64,000 bases of DNA from Sclerotinia nivalis (taxonomy: Eukaryota; Ascomycota; Leotiomycetes; Helotiales; Sclerotiniaceae), in assembly GCA_029531795.1 (NCBI GenBank), contig JAPEIS010000003.1, forward strand, positions 1,302,001 to 1,366,000, read 5' to 3'. The notes beneath the pieces are model-generated. The model had not been told where the DNA came from, searched no databases, and worked only from the letters and a program-made list of their open reading frames with translations. Position 1 is the stretch's first letter; every line of letters begins with the position of its first letter. A program made the position numbers and the translations under genes. Shown here one piece after another: positions 43,391 through 56,673 of this stretch.

Positions 43391-45960
43391 CTAGTTAATT
43401 GTATAGTGAAATGAATCAGAACAATAATGGTTAATATAATCTTTATAAATAATAATTGTTTGTTGTGTAAAAGTACAAAGTTGTTTTAAGATATATTTTA
43501 TACGATTTGCGATTCGATTATTTTTAAAGAATTCTTGTTTTTGTATTAGAGTTATATTTAGCGGGCAAGGTTTATTAGGTTCAATATTTAAATGTAGATT
43601 AAAATTATAATTGATAAAAAAGAGCAAATAATTAATCGTTTTAGAAATTATATTATTGAACGCAAACTCGATTAAGGATAGCCAATTCAATCAATCATCT
43701 TGATGGTAGTTAACAAAAGCTCGTAAATACTGCTCCAGAACCGAATTAATACATTCGATTTGATTATCTATTTGAGGATGAAAAGCTGAAGAGTATTTTA
43801 AAATAACTCCCAATTGCTCCGAAAGTTATAATTAGAATCCTGATACGAATTACGTTTCCCAATCGGAAATGATATTATTCGGAAGTTTATAAAGTATATA
43901 AATATAATTGATGAAAATATCGATTAGTTTCTTTATCGTTAGTATATATATATCAATAAAATATCTCATTTTGGTTAACCTGTAGATTATCACCAAAATA
44001 TATTTATAGATAGAATTATGGCGAATACAATCTGGAAGCAGTATAATATAATCGATTGAGATATCAAATTATACATGAAAAGGGACAAACAACAATTTCA
44101 AAAATCCGGGAGGCGTTGATTTAGATGACTTGATGTGAATACAAAGTTTGTAGATCTTCATATAGAATACGATTTCCAAATGCATATTAGATCACCAATA
44201 TATACAAAAAACAAGATCAATCGTTTTAGTTCAATCAAAATAATTAACAGGATTAAAAGAATGAATCCGATAAATAATTTGGAGTTTGAATTCATTGTTT
44301 AATGGAACCCAAAGTTTATCCTGATAATAAATTCTATTATTTTGAATCGAACAATTCTATATAACGATCCGAAAAGTTTTACGATATTTCTTTAACTATT
44401 TAATCATTGATAGATTGTTAAAAATAAAGATAAATTAATCTGCGATATCGGATCTAGTATATACTGTATCGATTAAAACATCAATTAATTGATTATGGAA
44501 TAGTACTATTGTCTTCATTGATGCTAAATTGATATACTTAATCAAATCCTTATAAAGATCGATATCAAAACAATCCTGGGGGAGGATAATGTGCTTTCGA
44601 TTCTTTAAATGTTTATCGTTTGGATCAAAGCGATATAATCGATTTTCATGTTTTCTGTTGAATATATCTAATCGAATAACTTTGTTTTTCGATCGATAAA
44701 CTATACAGAAATTATATTAAAACAGAAATTCGGATTATCGTATTTGTTATTGATTGAAGGCCTTTGTAATTATAAAATACTCGAGATTCTTGTAATCAAT
44801 AAGAATCTCGAATTCCTTTTATAAACTTTGAAATTCTAAACGTTATTTTTCTATTGTTTTAATAATAACGAGTAGTTCCTTATTATAGATCTTATAATTG
44901 TATTCCATTATTGTATATTTAGATGAAAAATAAACAATTGAATACAAAATGTTATCATTATTATATTGCAAAAGAATTCCTTTTGAAGCCCAATCGAAAG
45001 TATCGATTTTTAAAACAGTTTTCCGTTTGTAATCGAAATATACCAAAACTAATACTATTGTAAAAGTCTTTTTTAAAGCATCAAAAGCCTTTATATAATC
45101 TATAATCCATTTCTATATAATATTCTTTCGTAAAAGATCATTAAAAGAACAATAAATTTTTGAAAAATCTTTTATAAAATGTCAGTAGAAATTGACGAAG
45201 CTAAGAAATCGTTGTAAATCCTTTATATACAAAGGCAATTCCCAAGATATAATAATTGTGATCTTTTCTTGATCCATTTCGATACCTTCGATTGTAATAA
45301 TAAGATCTAGATACTTTGTTTTTGTAATTTCGAATTCGCATTTGTTGATATCAATTTGTAATCCAGCATCTATTAGCTTTTGAATTATTTGATAAACATA
45401 CTCTTTATATTCTACAGGATTATCAGAGTAGATTAAAACATCATTGAGATATATAATACAATACTTGTCCAACTTATCGAAAAATATATAATTAATATAA
45501 TGTTGGAACAATATAAATATATTGCAAAAGCCAAAAAATATAACTAAAGATTCAAAAAGACTAAAACGAATAATAAATATAGTTTTCCATTCATCTTTTT
45601 TGGCGATTTACAATTTGTTGAATATTACAATGATATCAAATTTGATATAAATTTTTGTGTTGCAAAAAGCATCCAGTATTTCGCAAACGATAAGTAATGG
45701 ATAGCGATTCTTTATGATAATATTATTAAGTCCTTGATAATCTTAACAGATACGAACCCCCCCTCCAGATTTAGCAGTTAATAGTAAAGGAAAGATGCAT
45801 TGCGATCTCGATTCCCGAATGAACTTTTTGGAAAGATTATCATCGAATCATTTGTATATCATTATTAATTTCATTAACAATAGAAAGTGGTTTTTGAAGT
45901 AAGGTAACTTTTTATCAAATATCAATTCAATCTTATAGTTTTAGACTTGACAAAATGGCA
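43391..45960 (-). pseudogene. Gypsy RT, RNase H and integrase remnant
   Basis: Minus-strand readings: FQHYINYIFFDKLDKYCIIY with LNDVLIYSDN (RT; D-D box changed from L-D-D to L-N-D), GLQIDINKCEFEITKTKYLD, then FDWASKGILLQYNNDN and YNYKIYNKELLVII (RNase H), then NWLSLIEFAFNNIISKT (integrase C-terminal part). These follow Ty3/Gypsy order. The missing catalytic Asp and many stops show it is inactive. Confidence 0.85.
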
Positions 45961-46399
45961 ATCTATCGGTATAGTATAAAAGAAAAACAGAAAGTTTATC
46001 TTGTAATTATATAAAAAGCCTTTATTATATTTGATTATCATTAAGAGAAGATTTACTAATTAAAAATTTATCAACATTAGTTTTAGAGATCTTTTGTAAA
46101 TAAAATGGTTTATAGCAATCGTATACAAAATCATAAAGTTACAATAGAGTTTTAAAAAGTATCTCTACTATATTACCCTACTTTTATAAAATCGATCGAA
46201 AATCCTTTTCTGTAAACATCGAGAACAATATAACTTATTATAGATAATCTTGCTTTACAATTTTCTACGCAATATTCAACTCATCCTATATCAACCGGAT
46301 AACCCAAACATTATCTTATTAATAGAACAAAACAAAACTAGAAATTTGCAATCAATGAATATTATCTATATTTGGATTTGTACCCTTATAAACGGATAT

Positions 46400-48860
46400 A
46401 AGGAATTCCTCAACAAAGAACAAAAACAAACAGTTTTTTGAACTATAAACAAAACAATATCGATCTACAACTTTCAAAATCGATTTTGGATACAGATAAT
46501 TGGAAATCATTTATACCTGATTATTTGATTCCCTGCAATGCTTTGTTCGATAATGATTCATATTAAACATCAGACCTTGCTGAAATTCGAAATCAATAAA
46601 AGAATTGTTAGATTATAATATATAATCTTTATTTAGTATCTCTTCAATAGAAGGTTTTTTGTAAGGAATTCCTTTAGAAACAGAAAATATTTGAACAAAT
46701 AGAGAATCGATATCGTCCTTTGGACAATTCTTGATATAAAGAGAACGATACTTATAATCTGTATATTTAGCTTTTATATCAAGATCAATAAGGAATTTAT
46801 TTAAAAGTTCGATAACAACGATAATCTATTGTAGAATAACTTTTGTTAGATTCTCTTGGTTTTTAATCAAAGATAAAATCGTTGATATATTAATTGGCTT
46901 TGAATTATAATATATTAAACAATTGGAAATATAATAGTTTAAAGAGAATATTAAATTCATCTTTATTCAATTGATAATAGGATTGTAATGTTGTAATTAT
47001 AATAAATCAAAGATTAATAATATCTCTAATGAAAACTGGATGATATAAAAAGATTAATATTCATAATGATCTTTTATAACGATTTCCATTATAAAATATT
47101 CTATAATTCTATCGATAACCTTTTCATTGGTAAATCGAAGTTTGTAAGGAAAAGGTAAGAATTGTATTTTGATATTATATTTGAAGATAAAAAAACGATC
47201 AACGAAGGTTTCCTTGAAGCATCCATTATCAATAAGATTTGTAACAGTAAAAAGATTTTCATATATAAAAAATATAATGATTTTAACAAATAAAGATTTG
47301 TTATTCATAAAATTGAACTACAATAATTTATATTTATCCATTTTTCGATTTACCTTCTTACCTTTAATATTCCTCTATAAACGATTTTTTACAAAGATTA
47401 GTTTTTTCTTTATTCAGGACTTTCTTTAATTGAATCAAATATAAAGATAATCTCCTCTAGTTCGATATAGTTTTATTATTGTATCTAATTCAAATGTTGT
47501 TAATCTTGTATCCAATTACCAATATATCCTCCTCGAAATCCATTGCAACTATTGTTAAACCTATTGATGCTTCGGAAAGCCAGGGCAGCGGTACATTGAA
47601 CAGGGGTTAGATTAGTTGAAGTAGCAATATTATAATTGGAAAAGGCATTAATAGAAGCCTATTTGCCAAAAAGAAGATTATTATTGATATTATAAATAAT
47701 ATAATAATTAATCTGAAAATGACCAATCCTATTACAACAATTGTAAGAAACTACAGGATTAAACTTCTTTTTCTTATTTTGTTGATCTTTTTGTTATTAT
47801 CTTTTTTGTTTCATTATATCAAAATCTATAAGGTCATCATTATTAGTAACAGATGTATTGTCAGAATTTTTGTTATAATACTCGGTATCACGAAGATTCT
47901 GACTCCAAATAGAGAATTTCTTTTGCTAACCATCAATATCATCGATAATACAGGGATTCGAATTACCAATGATCAAAGTTCGGAAAGGGGTAATAATCTT
48001 TTGCTTCATTATATTAACGATCTCGCAATCAAACTTGTAACAAAAGTTAACCAAATGAGACAATATAGAGAAGAAAGCTGAAAAGGATTCTTTTGAACCT
48101 ATAAAAAGTTTATCGAATTTAAACGAAACTTTTTTTTCAATGTCCACAGAGATATATAATTTATCCAATTTGATTAAAAACAAAACAACAAAATCGAAAC
48201 AAATAAGATCATCAACAAATCTGATGATATCCGTAATATACTTTTGTTGCGCTTGATTATCGAGAAGATTAATAATGTAACTAATCTTTTTTTGTTCAAA
48301 AATAAAGAATTATAAATCGATCATCTAACAAAATTACAAATTTAACTTTTAGGATTGATAGTTCTTTTGATAAACAAGAATATTAGATCTTTCGTTTTTA
48401 AAAATAAACGGGTTTTTTTAAGTTTAACAAAGAGTAGTTGATTTCTGATCAATAACAGCATTATCGGTATCCAGCTAAACTTGCTTATCAATCAAGATAT
48501 AAAAAAGCCTAACGTTTTCCGTTTTGTATTTCTCGATTTTATTTGTTTAAATAGCAATATAGATAGTTTGAATAGTAAAGCGATTTTCGATAATAAAGAA
48601 AATATAATTCAGATAAACAGTTTGTTCATCAAAACCGGCAACGAGGTTTGGTATTACCGAGGTATCCAATTCTGCTAGAATTTGTGTAATAGTAGACCAT
48701 TGATCGAAGACTCGTTGGATTCCAGTACGAATTCCCTTGATAGAAGTAGGAGTTATACCATCAGCAAATATAGAATTAGAAATTATTATAAAAAGAATTA
48801 TAATTATACAAAAGTAATCGATAAAGAAATTACAAAAAATATGATTGCACAAAAGCAATC
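46400..48860 (-). pseudogene. Gypsy gag-region remnant
   Basis: Broken minus-strand frames such as the one at 48,547-48,858 (TPTSIKGIRTGIQRVFDQWS, ILAELDTSVIPNL) sit between the 5' LTR and RT, where gag is expected. No clear zinc knuckle could be read. Assigned by position as much as by sequence. Confidence 0.5.
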
Positions 48861-49063
48861 AAAAACAGATACAGAAGCCTGTGAATAAATATAATTGTAC
48901 AAAAGTAATCAGAGATTAGAAGCTATACAAAACGAATAAAAAAAAGCTACATAAGAGCAAATAAAAAACACAACTATACAAAAGTAGATGAGTTACAATG
49001 GTACAAAAGTAATCGAAAACAGATACAAAAGCCTACAAATGATTTGGCAAGGCCAAATCATTT
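48790..49063. repeat. Tandem-like motif and 12-bp hairpin in the Gypsy leader
   Basis: The word tacaaaagtaatc or close variants recurs about five times between 48,800 and 49,030. Next to it is a perfect hairpin at 49,037-49,063 (aaatgatttggc / gccaaatcattt, loop aag). This lies just inside the 5' LTR, where the primer-binding and packaging region would be. Confidence 0.65.
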
Positions 49064-49100
49064 CGTAAAGTGATAAGGCCTTTGAAAGAATAGTACAAAT

Positions 49101-49263
49101 TATTATAATAAAGGAAAAGGTATATATAGGGTTGATCTATAGTTATACTACAAGGAGAGGAAGAAGATCAAGGAGGTGACCTGACTATATAGAAGTGAAT
49201 GCATGCATGTGTGACTAAGGCACACATGATCACGTGCAGGCGAAGGGGGATGAACCCGTAACA
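49101..49263 (-). repeat. Gypsy 5' LTR
   Basis: 163 bp; it keeps more GC than its partner, including a perfect hairpin catgtgtg / cacacatg around the centre. Confidence 0.88.
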
Positions 49264-49269
49264 ATACTA

Positions 49270-50810
49270 TTATTGAAATCGCTATACTTCATATCCTTAT
49301 TGTAAAGCTTATCAAGATTTATAATACTTTATATAATCTTTTTATTCCTTTCAAAGATAACAGTATAAAGACCAATCGTTTGAAATAAATTATTATTACT
49401 GTAATTCTAAAATGATTCAATTTGATTAGTATCCTTCTTGATATCGATAACACTACCAAAGATTGAAAGATCATATATATCGATTATACTAAACTTTTCG
49501 AAATGATATCGAAGTATAGATAATATTATATTTAAGAAGTATAAAAGCCATTCTCGTAATTGCTTATTTGTCTATATAAAATATTTGTAAACAAAAGTAT
49601 CGATGAGATTTTTTCCTAAAACATTTTCATCAGTTTTATTGATATAGAAATCATTCTTATAAAGAACATTTTGAAGAAATGCTAAATAAGAACGATAAGC
49701 CAAAACGAAATTTTCTACTATTCAATCTTTAAAATCCTTCTTAAAAGCACCACTAACCTTCTCATTGTATATTCTAGTGCATTGATATTGATATCCACAA
49801 AATAAGATATATTCCTGCATCGAATTCTGTTCTTTTTCGTTAAAATCAATAATAGAATTATATTTCTCCTTCAAATTCTTATAAACTTGTTCTGTAAATT
49901 TGAGATCGCTTGTAGCAACTAAATAGCTAACTGTAATTATAATTTCGTAATATATAATTGTATAATATACACGAAAAATTAAAGAGTTAAAAAAAATGAG
50001 GTTTTTGAAAAAGAAGATTATATATTTTGATAATGATGATCGATAATAAGATTGATGGTGTATAATACAAAATGAATATAATATTTTGAAAAAATTTCCA
50101 AAGAGATTCGAAAAACTACTAAAATGAAGAGATTATATCAATTGTAAAGATTGAATATAATATAATAGTACGAAAATTTGAAAAAATTGAAGCAAAATAA
50201 TCGAAATTCCATCAAAAATGATACAATTCGAAGAAGATTCATTATCTAATGATACTTTATTAAAAATAAATCAAGATAGATTACAATATAATATAAAGAA
50301 TAATCTCCGAACTAGGTTTTCGTAGCAAAACATATTCAAAATATATTTGAAAAACAGATTGATTGTAATACAATAACAAAAATAACGTTTTCGAAAGTTT
50401 TTGAATGGAAAATTGAACGAAATGAGTCGAAATGAATCGAAAGGTTTCGGAATAACATATATACCAAAATTGCAATAACTTTCGGCCTTTCTGATTAATC
50501 GAATAAAAAGGAAATAAATCGAATTCGAATAAAGAAAAAGATAGATAATAGAATTCGAATAAATGGTAATAATAGATATAAAAATTGAAGCTATTCAAAG
50601 TTTTCGTAATGATAGTTTGAAATTTGAATCGATTCGGATTCGAAAATGGTAAATTTGAGGTAAAATTTTGAAGGAAGGAATTGATAATGATACAAATGAT
50701 ATATGAAAGAGAGTTGAGGTATTGTAAAAATCGTTGTCGAATGAAAAATGAGATTATTCGGAATTTTGAAAAAGATTTTGAAAATAGTTTAATTTGTGAT
50801 TACTAATTAA
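49270..50810 (-). pseudogene. Copia gag remnant, copy 1
   Basis: The reverse complement matches 52,430-53,970 of Copia copy 2, for example around the word tcacaaattaaac next to the LTR. All frames are broken. Confidence 0.7.
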
Positions 50811-51052
50811 TATCGGTACGACTCCGTGATTATCATATTCGATAGAATTGATCAAAACGTTTATAATCGTATTGAAGTTATTCACAAAAAAGATTCCTAT
50901 AAGGGCATTTGGATTGCTATACAATTGACTTCTAAATTAAAGATTATATTGTATATCAAGGTTCGAAAGAACCATTGAATGCGAATGGTTTCAATATAAA
51001 AGCCTTCGTTTAAATGAGGATCATATGCTTTAAGAGCACGTGAATACCAATA
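50811..51052 (-). repeat. Copia copy 1, 5' LTR
   Basis: 242 bp; plus-strand start TATCGGTACGAC (RIP-altered from TGTCGG) and end GAATACCAATA. Confidence 0.88.
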
Positions 51053-52187
51053 CTTATATTACAATAATAATTATATACACTTGTAATTCTATATTTCGTA
51101 TTTCAATAAGTTTGTTGGAAGGGCATTCAAGTATATATTATTGTATATAGCTAATATTCTATAATCAAGCTATTAGATATAAAGAACTAGTACAGAAACC
51201 TAGTACTAATATATCACGAGATAGTATAATCATAGAGCATATTGAAGAGATCAGAGAGAAGATGATTATATTGGAGTGATAAAGTTAAATATCTAATTGA
51301 ATGAGAATTTCTTGAATGATTTTCCTTTGATTTTATTCATCGAGGGTTATATATATAAACTAGATCTTTGTTATCTAGTTGACGAAATATATCAATGAGA
51401 TATGATTTCTAATGATATTATATCAGGATCAGTTTGATTAATTGTAAAGATAATCAAGGATTTAAAATAGCTTGAATATAAATGATATAAGAAAATATAC
51501 GATGATTGTATAATATAAATGATATAGAAAAGAGTATAATGATTATACAATGATATAGTGATTGTAGATTATTAATCATGTGATTAAGTAATATATGATT
51601 ATCTATAATATATTCTTTAGATCGAGAATCGATTTATAATAATAAGGAAAGATTATAAAGAGTAGTAATTGATCAAGTATAAAGTATAGATCTTGATAAT
51701 ATATAAGTATCGATTTCGAGCGATTCCGATTGAAATTGGTGGTGTGGTTCAATTTGGTCGATTAATTGACTATATTGACCAAATTGATCAAATTGATTAA
51801 ATTGACTATTTTACGATTATATCAATAAGGTTGATTCATTGATTATATTGATCGTTCCGAATATTGATCATTTGAATAGAGTTGATCGTTTTAGTTGTAT
51901 TGATCAATTGATGTGAAGAAATGAATATAAGTTGTGATGTATTGATCGATTTGATTAATGTAATCGGTTTTGATTAATAATAACGAACTAGTTGGTGTGG
52001 TGTGTATGTGCGATCAAATTTCATTGATTTAATATGGTATTATAGTGATATTTTGTTCGAAAATGTATAATATTATAGATAGTTCATGATTAATATAATC
52101 GAATTAATCAAACGATACAATGAGGTTTCGAAGAGTATAATGATATTCGAAAAGGGAAAGTATAATCGAAAAAGATCTGAAAGTAAG
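51053..52187. repeat. AT-rich spacer with family B repeat copy 2
   Basis: Bases 51,210-51,660 are a second copy of the family B LTR-like repeat (start TATATCACGAG). From about 51,760 to 51,960 the sequence is dominated by ttgatca / attgac words. No coding signal. Confidence 0.6.
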
Positions 52188-52429
52188 TGTTGGTATTCAC
52201 GTGCTCTTAAAGCATGTGATCCTCATTTAAGCAAAGACTTCTATATTGAGGCCATTCGCACTCAATGGTTCTTTCGAACCTTGATATACAATATAACCTT
52301 TAATTTAGGGGTCAATTGTATAACAATCCAAACACCCTTATGAGAATCTCTTTTGTGAATAATCTCAATATAATTATAAACGTTTTGATCATTTCTATCG
52401 AATACAACGATTACAAAGTCGTATCGATA
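52188..52429 (+). repeat. Copia copy 2, 5' LTR
   Basis: Starts TGTTGGTATTCACG and ends cgtatcgata. Same length as the other three family LTRs. Confidence 0.9.
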
Positions 52430-52984
52430 CTAATTAATAATCACAAATTAAACCATTTTCAAAATCTTTTTCAAAACTCCGAATAATCTTATTTTTCATT
52501 CGACAACAACTTTTATAATACTTTAATTCTCTTCTATATACTATTTACATCATTACCAATCCCCTCCTTCAAAATCCTATCTCAAATCTACCATTTTCGA
52601 ACTCGAATCGATTCAAATTTCAAATCATTATCACAAAAACTCCGAATAGCTTCAATTTTCATATCTACTATCATTATCTATTCGAATTCTATTATTCATC
52701 CTCTTCCTTATTCGAATTCGATCCACTTTCTCTTTATTCGACCAATCAAAAAGGTCGAAAGTTATTACAATTTCGGTATATATACTATCCCGAAACCTTT
52801 CGATTCATTTCAATTCATTTCGTTCAATTTTCTATTCAAAAGCCTTCGAAAACGTTACTTCCGTTATTGTACTATAATCAATCTGTTTTTCAAATACATT
52901 TTGAATACATTTTACTACGAAAATTTAGTTCGAAGATCATTCTTTGTACTATATTACAATCTATCTTGATTTATCTTTGATAAA

Positions 52985-54680
52985 ATGTTATTAGATAATG
53001 AATCTTCTTCGAATTGTATCATTTTTGATGGAATTTCGATTATTTTGTTTCAATTTTTTCAAATTTTCGTATTATTATATTATATTCAATCTTTACGATT
53101 AATACAATCCCTTTATTCTAACGATTTTTCGAATCTCTTTGGAAAATTTTCGAAATGTTATATTCATTCTGTATTATATACTATCAATTTTATTATCGAT
53201 CATTATTATCAAAATATACAATCTTCTTTTTCAAAAACTTTATTCTTTTCAACTTTTTAATTTTTTATATATATTATATAATTATATACTACGAAACCAT
53301 AGTTACAGTTAGCTATTTAATTGTTATAAATGATTTCAAGTTCACAAAACAAATTTATAAGGGTTTGAAGGAGAGATACGATTCTATTATTGGTTTTAAC
53401 GAAAAAGAATAGAATTCGGTATAGGAATATATTTTATTTTGTAGATATCGATATCAATATATTAGAATATATAATGAGGAGATTAGTTGTGCTTTTAAGA
53501 AGGATTTTAAAAGTTGGATAATAGAAAATTTCGTTTTAGTTTGTTGTTTTTATTTAGTATTTCTTTGAAACATTTTTTGTGAGAATGGTTTCTATATCAG
53601 TAAGATTGATAAAGATGTTTTGGAAAAGAATCTTGTTGATATTTTTGTTTATAAATATTCTGTATGGACAAATGAATAATTGTAAGAATGGTTTTTATAT
53701 TTCTTAAATGTAATATCCTTTATATTTCGATACTATTTCGAAAAGTTTACTTCAATCGATGTATATGATTCTTCAATCTTTGATAGCGTTATTGGTGTCA
53801 AGAAGAACGTTAGTTAAGTTGAACCATTTTAGGATTACAGTAATAATAATTCATTTCAAACAATTGATTTTTATAGTGCCATCTCTGAAAAGAACGAGAA
53901 AGTTATTTAAAGTATTATAAATCTTGGTAAGTTTTATAATAGAGATATGAAGTATAGTAGTTCCAATGATAGCATTCAATACAAATTCGTTATTTTCTAT
54001 AATCAATGTAATAAAATCAATTTATTTTTTTTCTATTACAGTTTAGTTTTTTTTAAAATGTTATAAGACGAAGTATTAAGCTTTTATTTTATTATTGTTA
54101 GCTTTCGTAAACTATTTTTTGATGAAAGTATATGTTATATATATAATTATTTTGAAGGTCAAGAATATTAATGAGCAATTTTTATCAAATGGATATTCAT
54201 TTTACTAATTTCGATTCAGAAGGACAATTCTACTGCTATTATCCTTGAATGCTTCGAAAAACTAGTCAATATATTTCGGGATTTTCAATTCAACCTTTCT
54301 ATCGATTAACAAAATGAATTTTCTATATTATTGAAGATCATTATTGTTTGTTATTTTCATTTTATATGTAAGCTAGTTTGTTTTGATCTTGTCTCGATAT
54401 ATATAGGCTAAATCAGCAAGATACGTTTCAATATTATGATTTACGATCTTCCATCTAATAATAATAATCTACAATTATAATTTCAAAAAAAATCTTTTTT
54501 CGAATTCAATCCTTTTCAAAAGGAAGTATACTATACAGATTAGATTTACAAGAGTAATCGAAGAATTCTATTTCGTTTTTCGGGTTTTAATATAAAATTC
54601 CAAGGTAGAAAGCATTGTAGATGTTATATTTGTAAGAAAGAAGATTATTGGTTAATCAATTATTCTATCGAAGAATAAAA
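52985..54680 (+). pseudogene. Copia gag remnant with zinc knuckle, copy 2
   Basis: Broken plus-strand frames from 52,985 include ESSSNCIIFDGISI, FTKQIYKGLKERYDSIIG near 53,340, and a degenerate CCHC-type knuckle KHCRCYICKKEDYW near 54,608-54,650. Stops are frequent, as expected after RIP. Confidence 0.7.
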
Positions 54681-55039
54681 GGAAGCTAAATGATATTATT
54701 GGGAATTTGTTAAAATTAAATAATCTGAATGTGCTTCTATTTTCAAATGTTTGTACTGTTAATATATTATAGGTGAATATAATACAATTATCCTTTCGGA
54801 TGAGCAATTCATTCTTTTTATAGAAGAATATAAAAATTCTTTATAGAAGAATTCTTAGAAGGAATTAAATGATAACTTTGATCTTGAAGGATTTTTCAAC
54901 GAATTCATTTTTTTAGAGATTCAAAAGGTTGTTATCGAGTTTTATAATAATACTATTATTCATTTTTTGGGAATTATAATTCTATTATCGATTCAAACCT
55001 TTTTTAATTATCGTTATTCAAATGAAGAATTCATCGATA

Positions 55040-56130
55040 TTATAATTGATTCAAAAGTTTCAATCAAATCTATTGCCGGTATGTATCAAGTTGAGGTTCT
55101 ATAGAAACTCATCGATATTATAATTATATCAAATCTTAATTTTAATATTAATTTCGTTTTCGGAATTGGTAATATTAATTCAAAGGGAATTATAATATTT
55201 GATATATTTATTGATAATGTTATTTTTTATATTATAAATATTTATATTCTATTCTTTTTATCATTTGCAGATATAAATCGACTTCATATAGTCTTTGACA
55301 ATTTTGACAATATTGTTGTAGATTCCAAAGGAAATTATATTTGTTCTATAATTAAAAGATTCAGTTATATATTTCTTTTATAGAATATCATTTCTTTTAT
55401 TGATTCAATAGAAGTATATCTTTTTATTCTGTTCTTTTATTTTATCAATATAGAATTTCGAAGATTGTATCATCGATTTGGTTATTCTTTTATAGAAAAA
55501 CTTTATAATATTTTGAAATGTATTGATTATAATGAATATACTAAAAAAGAACTTTGTAAATTCAATAAATTTTATTATTTCTATCAAAAATATAGTAGAT
55601 CTTCAAAACGATTCAAATTTATCTTATATAACGATATCGAATTCAATTTTATAGTTTATATTGATGTTATATATCTAAACGGAAAACCGATTCTGTATAT
55701 TATCGATCAAGTAATATATTTCCAAGCTGTATAATTTCTATCTAATATTTCAATAATTGCAATTTGGAATACTTTAAAAGAATGCTGGATCGATATCTAT
55801 ATTAGACCTCCAAATTATCTAATTCATAATATTGAAAAGAATTTCATTAAAAAAGAGTTTATAGATCGAGCTTTATTTATAAATATGATGACGAAATCAA
55901 TTCCTATTGAATTCTATTAATCAATTGGTATTGTTGAACGATATCATATATTTCTCTATTGTATATACAAAATCATTACTGAAAAGATAATTCAAGAATT
56001 TAGTGTTACACAGGATATATATCTCCAAATAACTATAAAGGCTGTAAATGATTCAATTGATTCAAATGGTTTAGTTTCTACATTACTTATATTTGGAATA
56101 TACCTTAGAATCTTCAATCTAGATCCTTCA
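55040..56130 (+). pseudogene. Copia protease and integrase remnant, copy 2
   Basis: The protease region has IIIDSKVSIKSIAG, where copy 1 still reads D-S-G-T-S. At 55,465-55,734 the pre-integrase zinc finger and integrase start read MYHRFGYSFIEKLYNILK, ELCKFNKFYYFYQKY and FNFIVYIDVIYLNGKPILYI (the first catalytic Asp of Copia integrase lies in Y-I-D-V). Cysteines of the finger are partly mutated to Tyr, consistent with G-to-A change. Confidence 0.78.
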
Positions 56131-56673
56131 AATTCTATTATTCTATAACGAATTATAATTATTGAAAAAGCTATACAGAAGATTCACAAACTTTGTATAC
56201 AAAGATAGATTAACGATACCTTAAATCAACGAAATGATTCTTCAATAAATCATATTTATAATCTCTCTATCAATTTTGATATTTTAATATAACGAAAGGC
56301 TATTGTTTCAAAGAAAAGCAAATAAAAAGATCTATTCCTCTTTCTCGGAATTAATAGTGAAATTTGTAGAATTCAACTTCTTAATGGAATTACTAAATTC
56401 AAAAGTATTATTATAAAACTATACTATTCCAAATCAAAAAAAGCAATAGATCTATCAAACAATCCTGATAAAGAAATCAATCTTTCTAATAATCCGGAAT
56501 CAATCAATCAAAATCCAGATTCACCAAATTCAATACAGAAGTATAATTGAAATACAATTATTCATACAGTAGTACCTTTTACACCTATTGTTATCTATTT
56601 TATTAATTACACCGCACAATATCTTTTAGATCAAATCGAAATTCCAATAGTTCATTAATATTTTTCGGAAATA

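Larger units (their letters stand above)
42464..49263 (-). mobile_element. Gypsy LTR retrotransposon nested in Copia copy 1
   Basis: Direct LTRs lie at 42,464-42,625 and 49,101-49,263, reading TGTTACGGGTTC to CCGTGATA on the minus strand. A perfect 5-bp duplication ATACT flanks it (42,459-42,463 and 49,264-49,268). The matching region of Copia copy 2 (53,971-53,975, agcat) is an empty site and the Copia sequence rejoins exactly across it. The coding order on the minus strand is gag, RT, RNase H, integrase, which is Ty3/Gypsy order. Total length 6,800 bp. Stops and frameshifts throughout. Confidence 0.92.
37783..51052 (-). mobile_element. Copia LTR retrotransposon copy 1, split by a Gypsy insertion
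   Basis: LTRs of 242 bp each lie at 37,783-38,024 and 50,811-51,052. In the minus-strand sense the LTR starts TGTTGGTATTC and ends GTACCGACA, here with C-to-T decay. Flanks are cttac on the left and cttat on the right, a 5-bp duplication with one transition. Coding order on the minus strand is gag (50,800-49,270), then after the Gypsy insert protease and integrase (42,450-40,000), RT and RNase H (39,757-38,276), which is Copia order. Removing the Gypsy insert and its duplication leaves 6,465 bp. Stops occur throughout, so it is dead. Confidence 0.88.

Noticed and set aside
47054..48888. Several short frames on both strands, some Lys/Asn-rich
   Set aside because: They lie inside the RIP-mutated Gypsy element and are AT-rich chance frames rather than independent genes.
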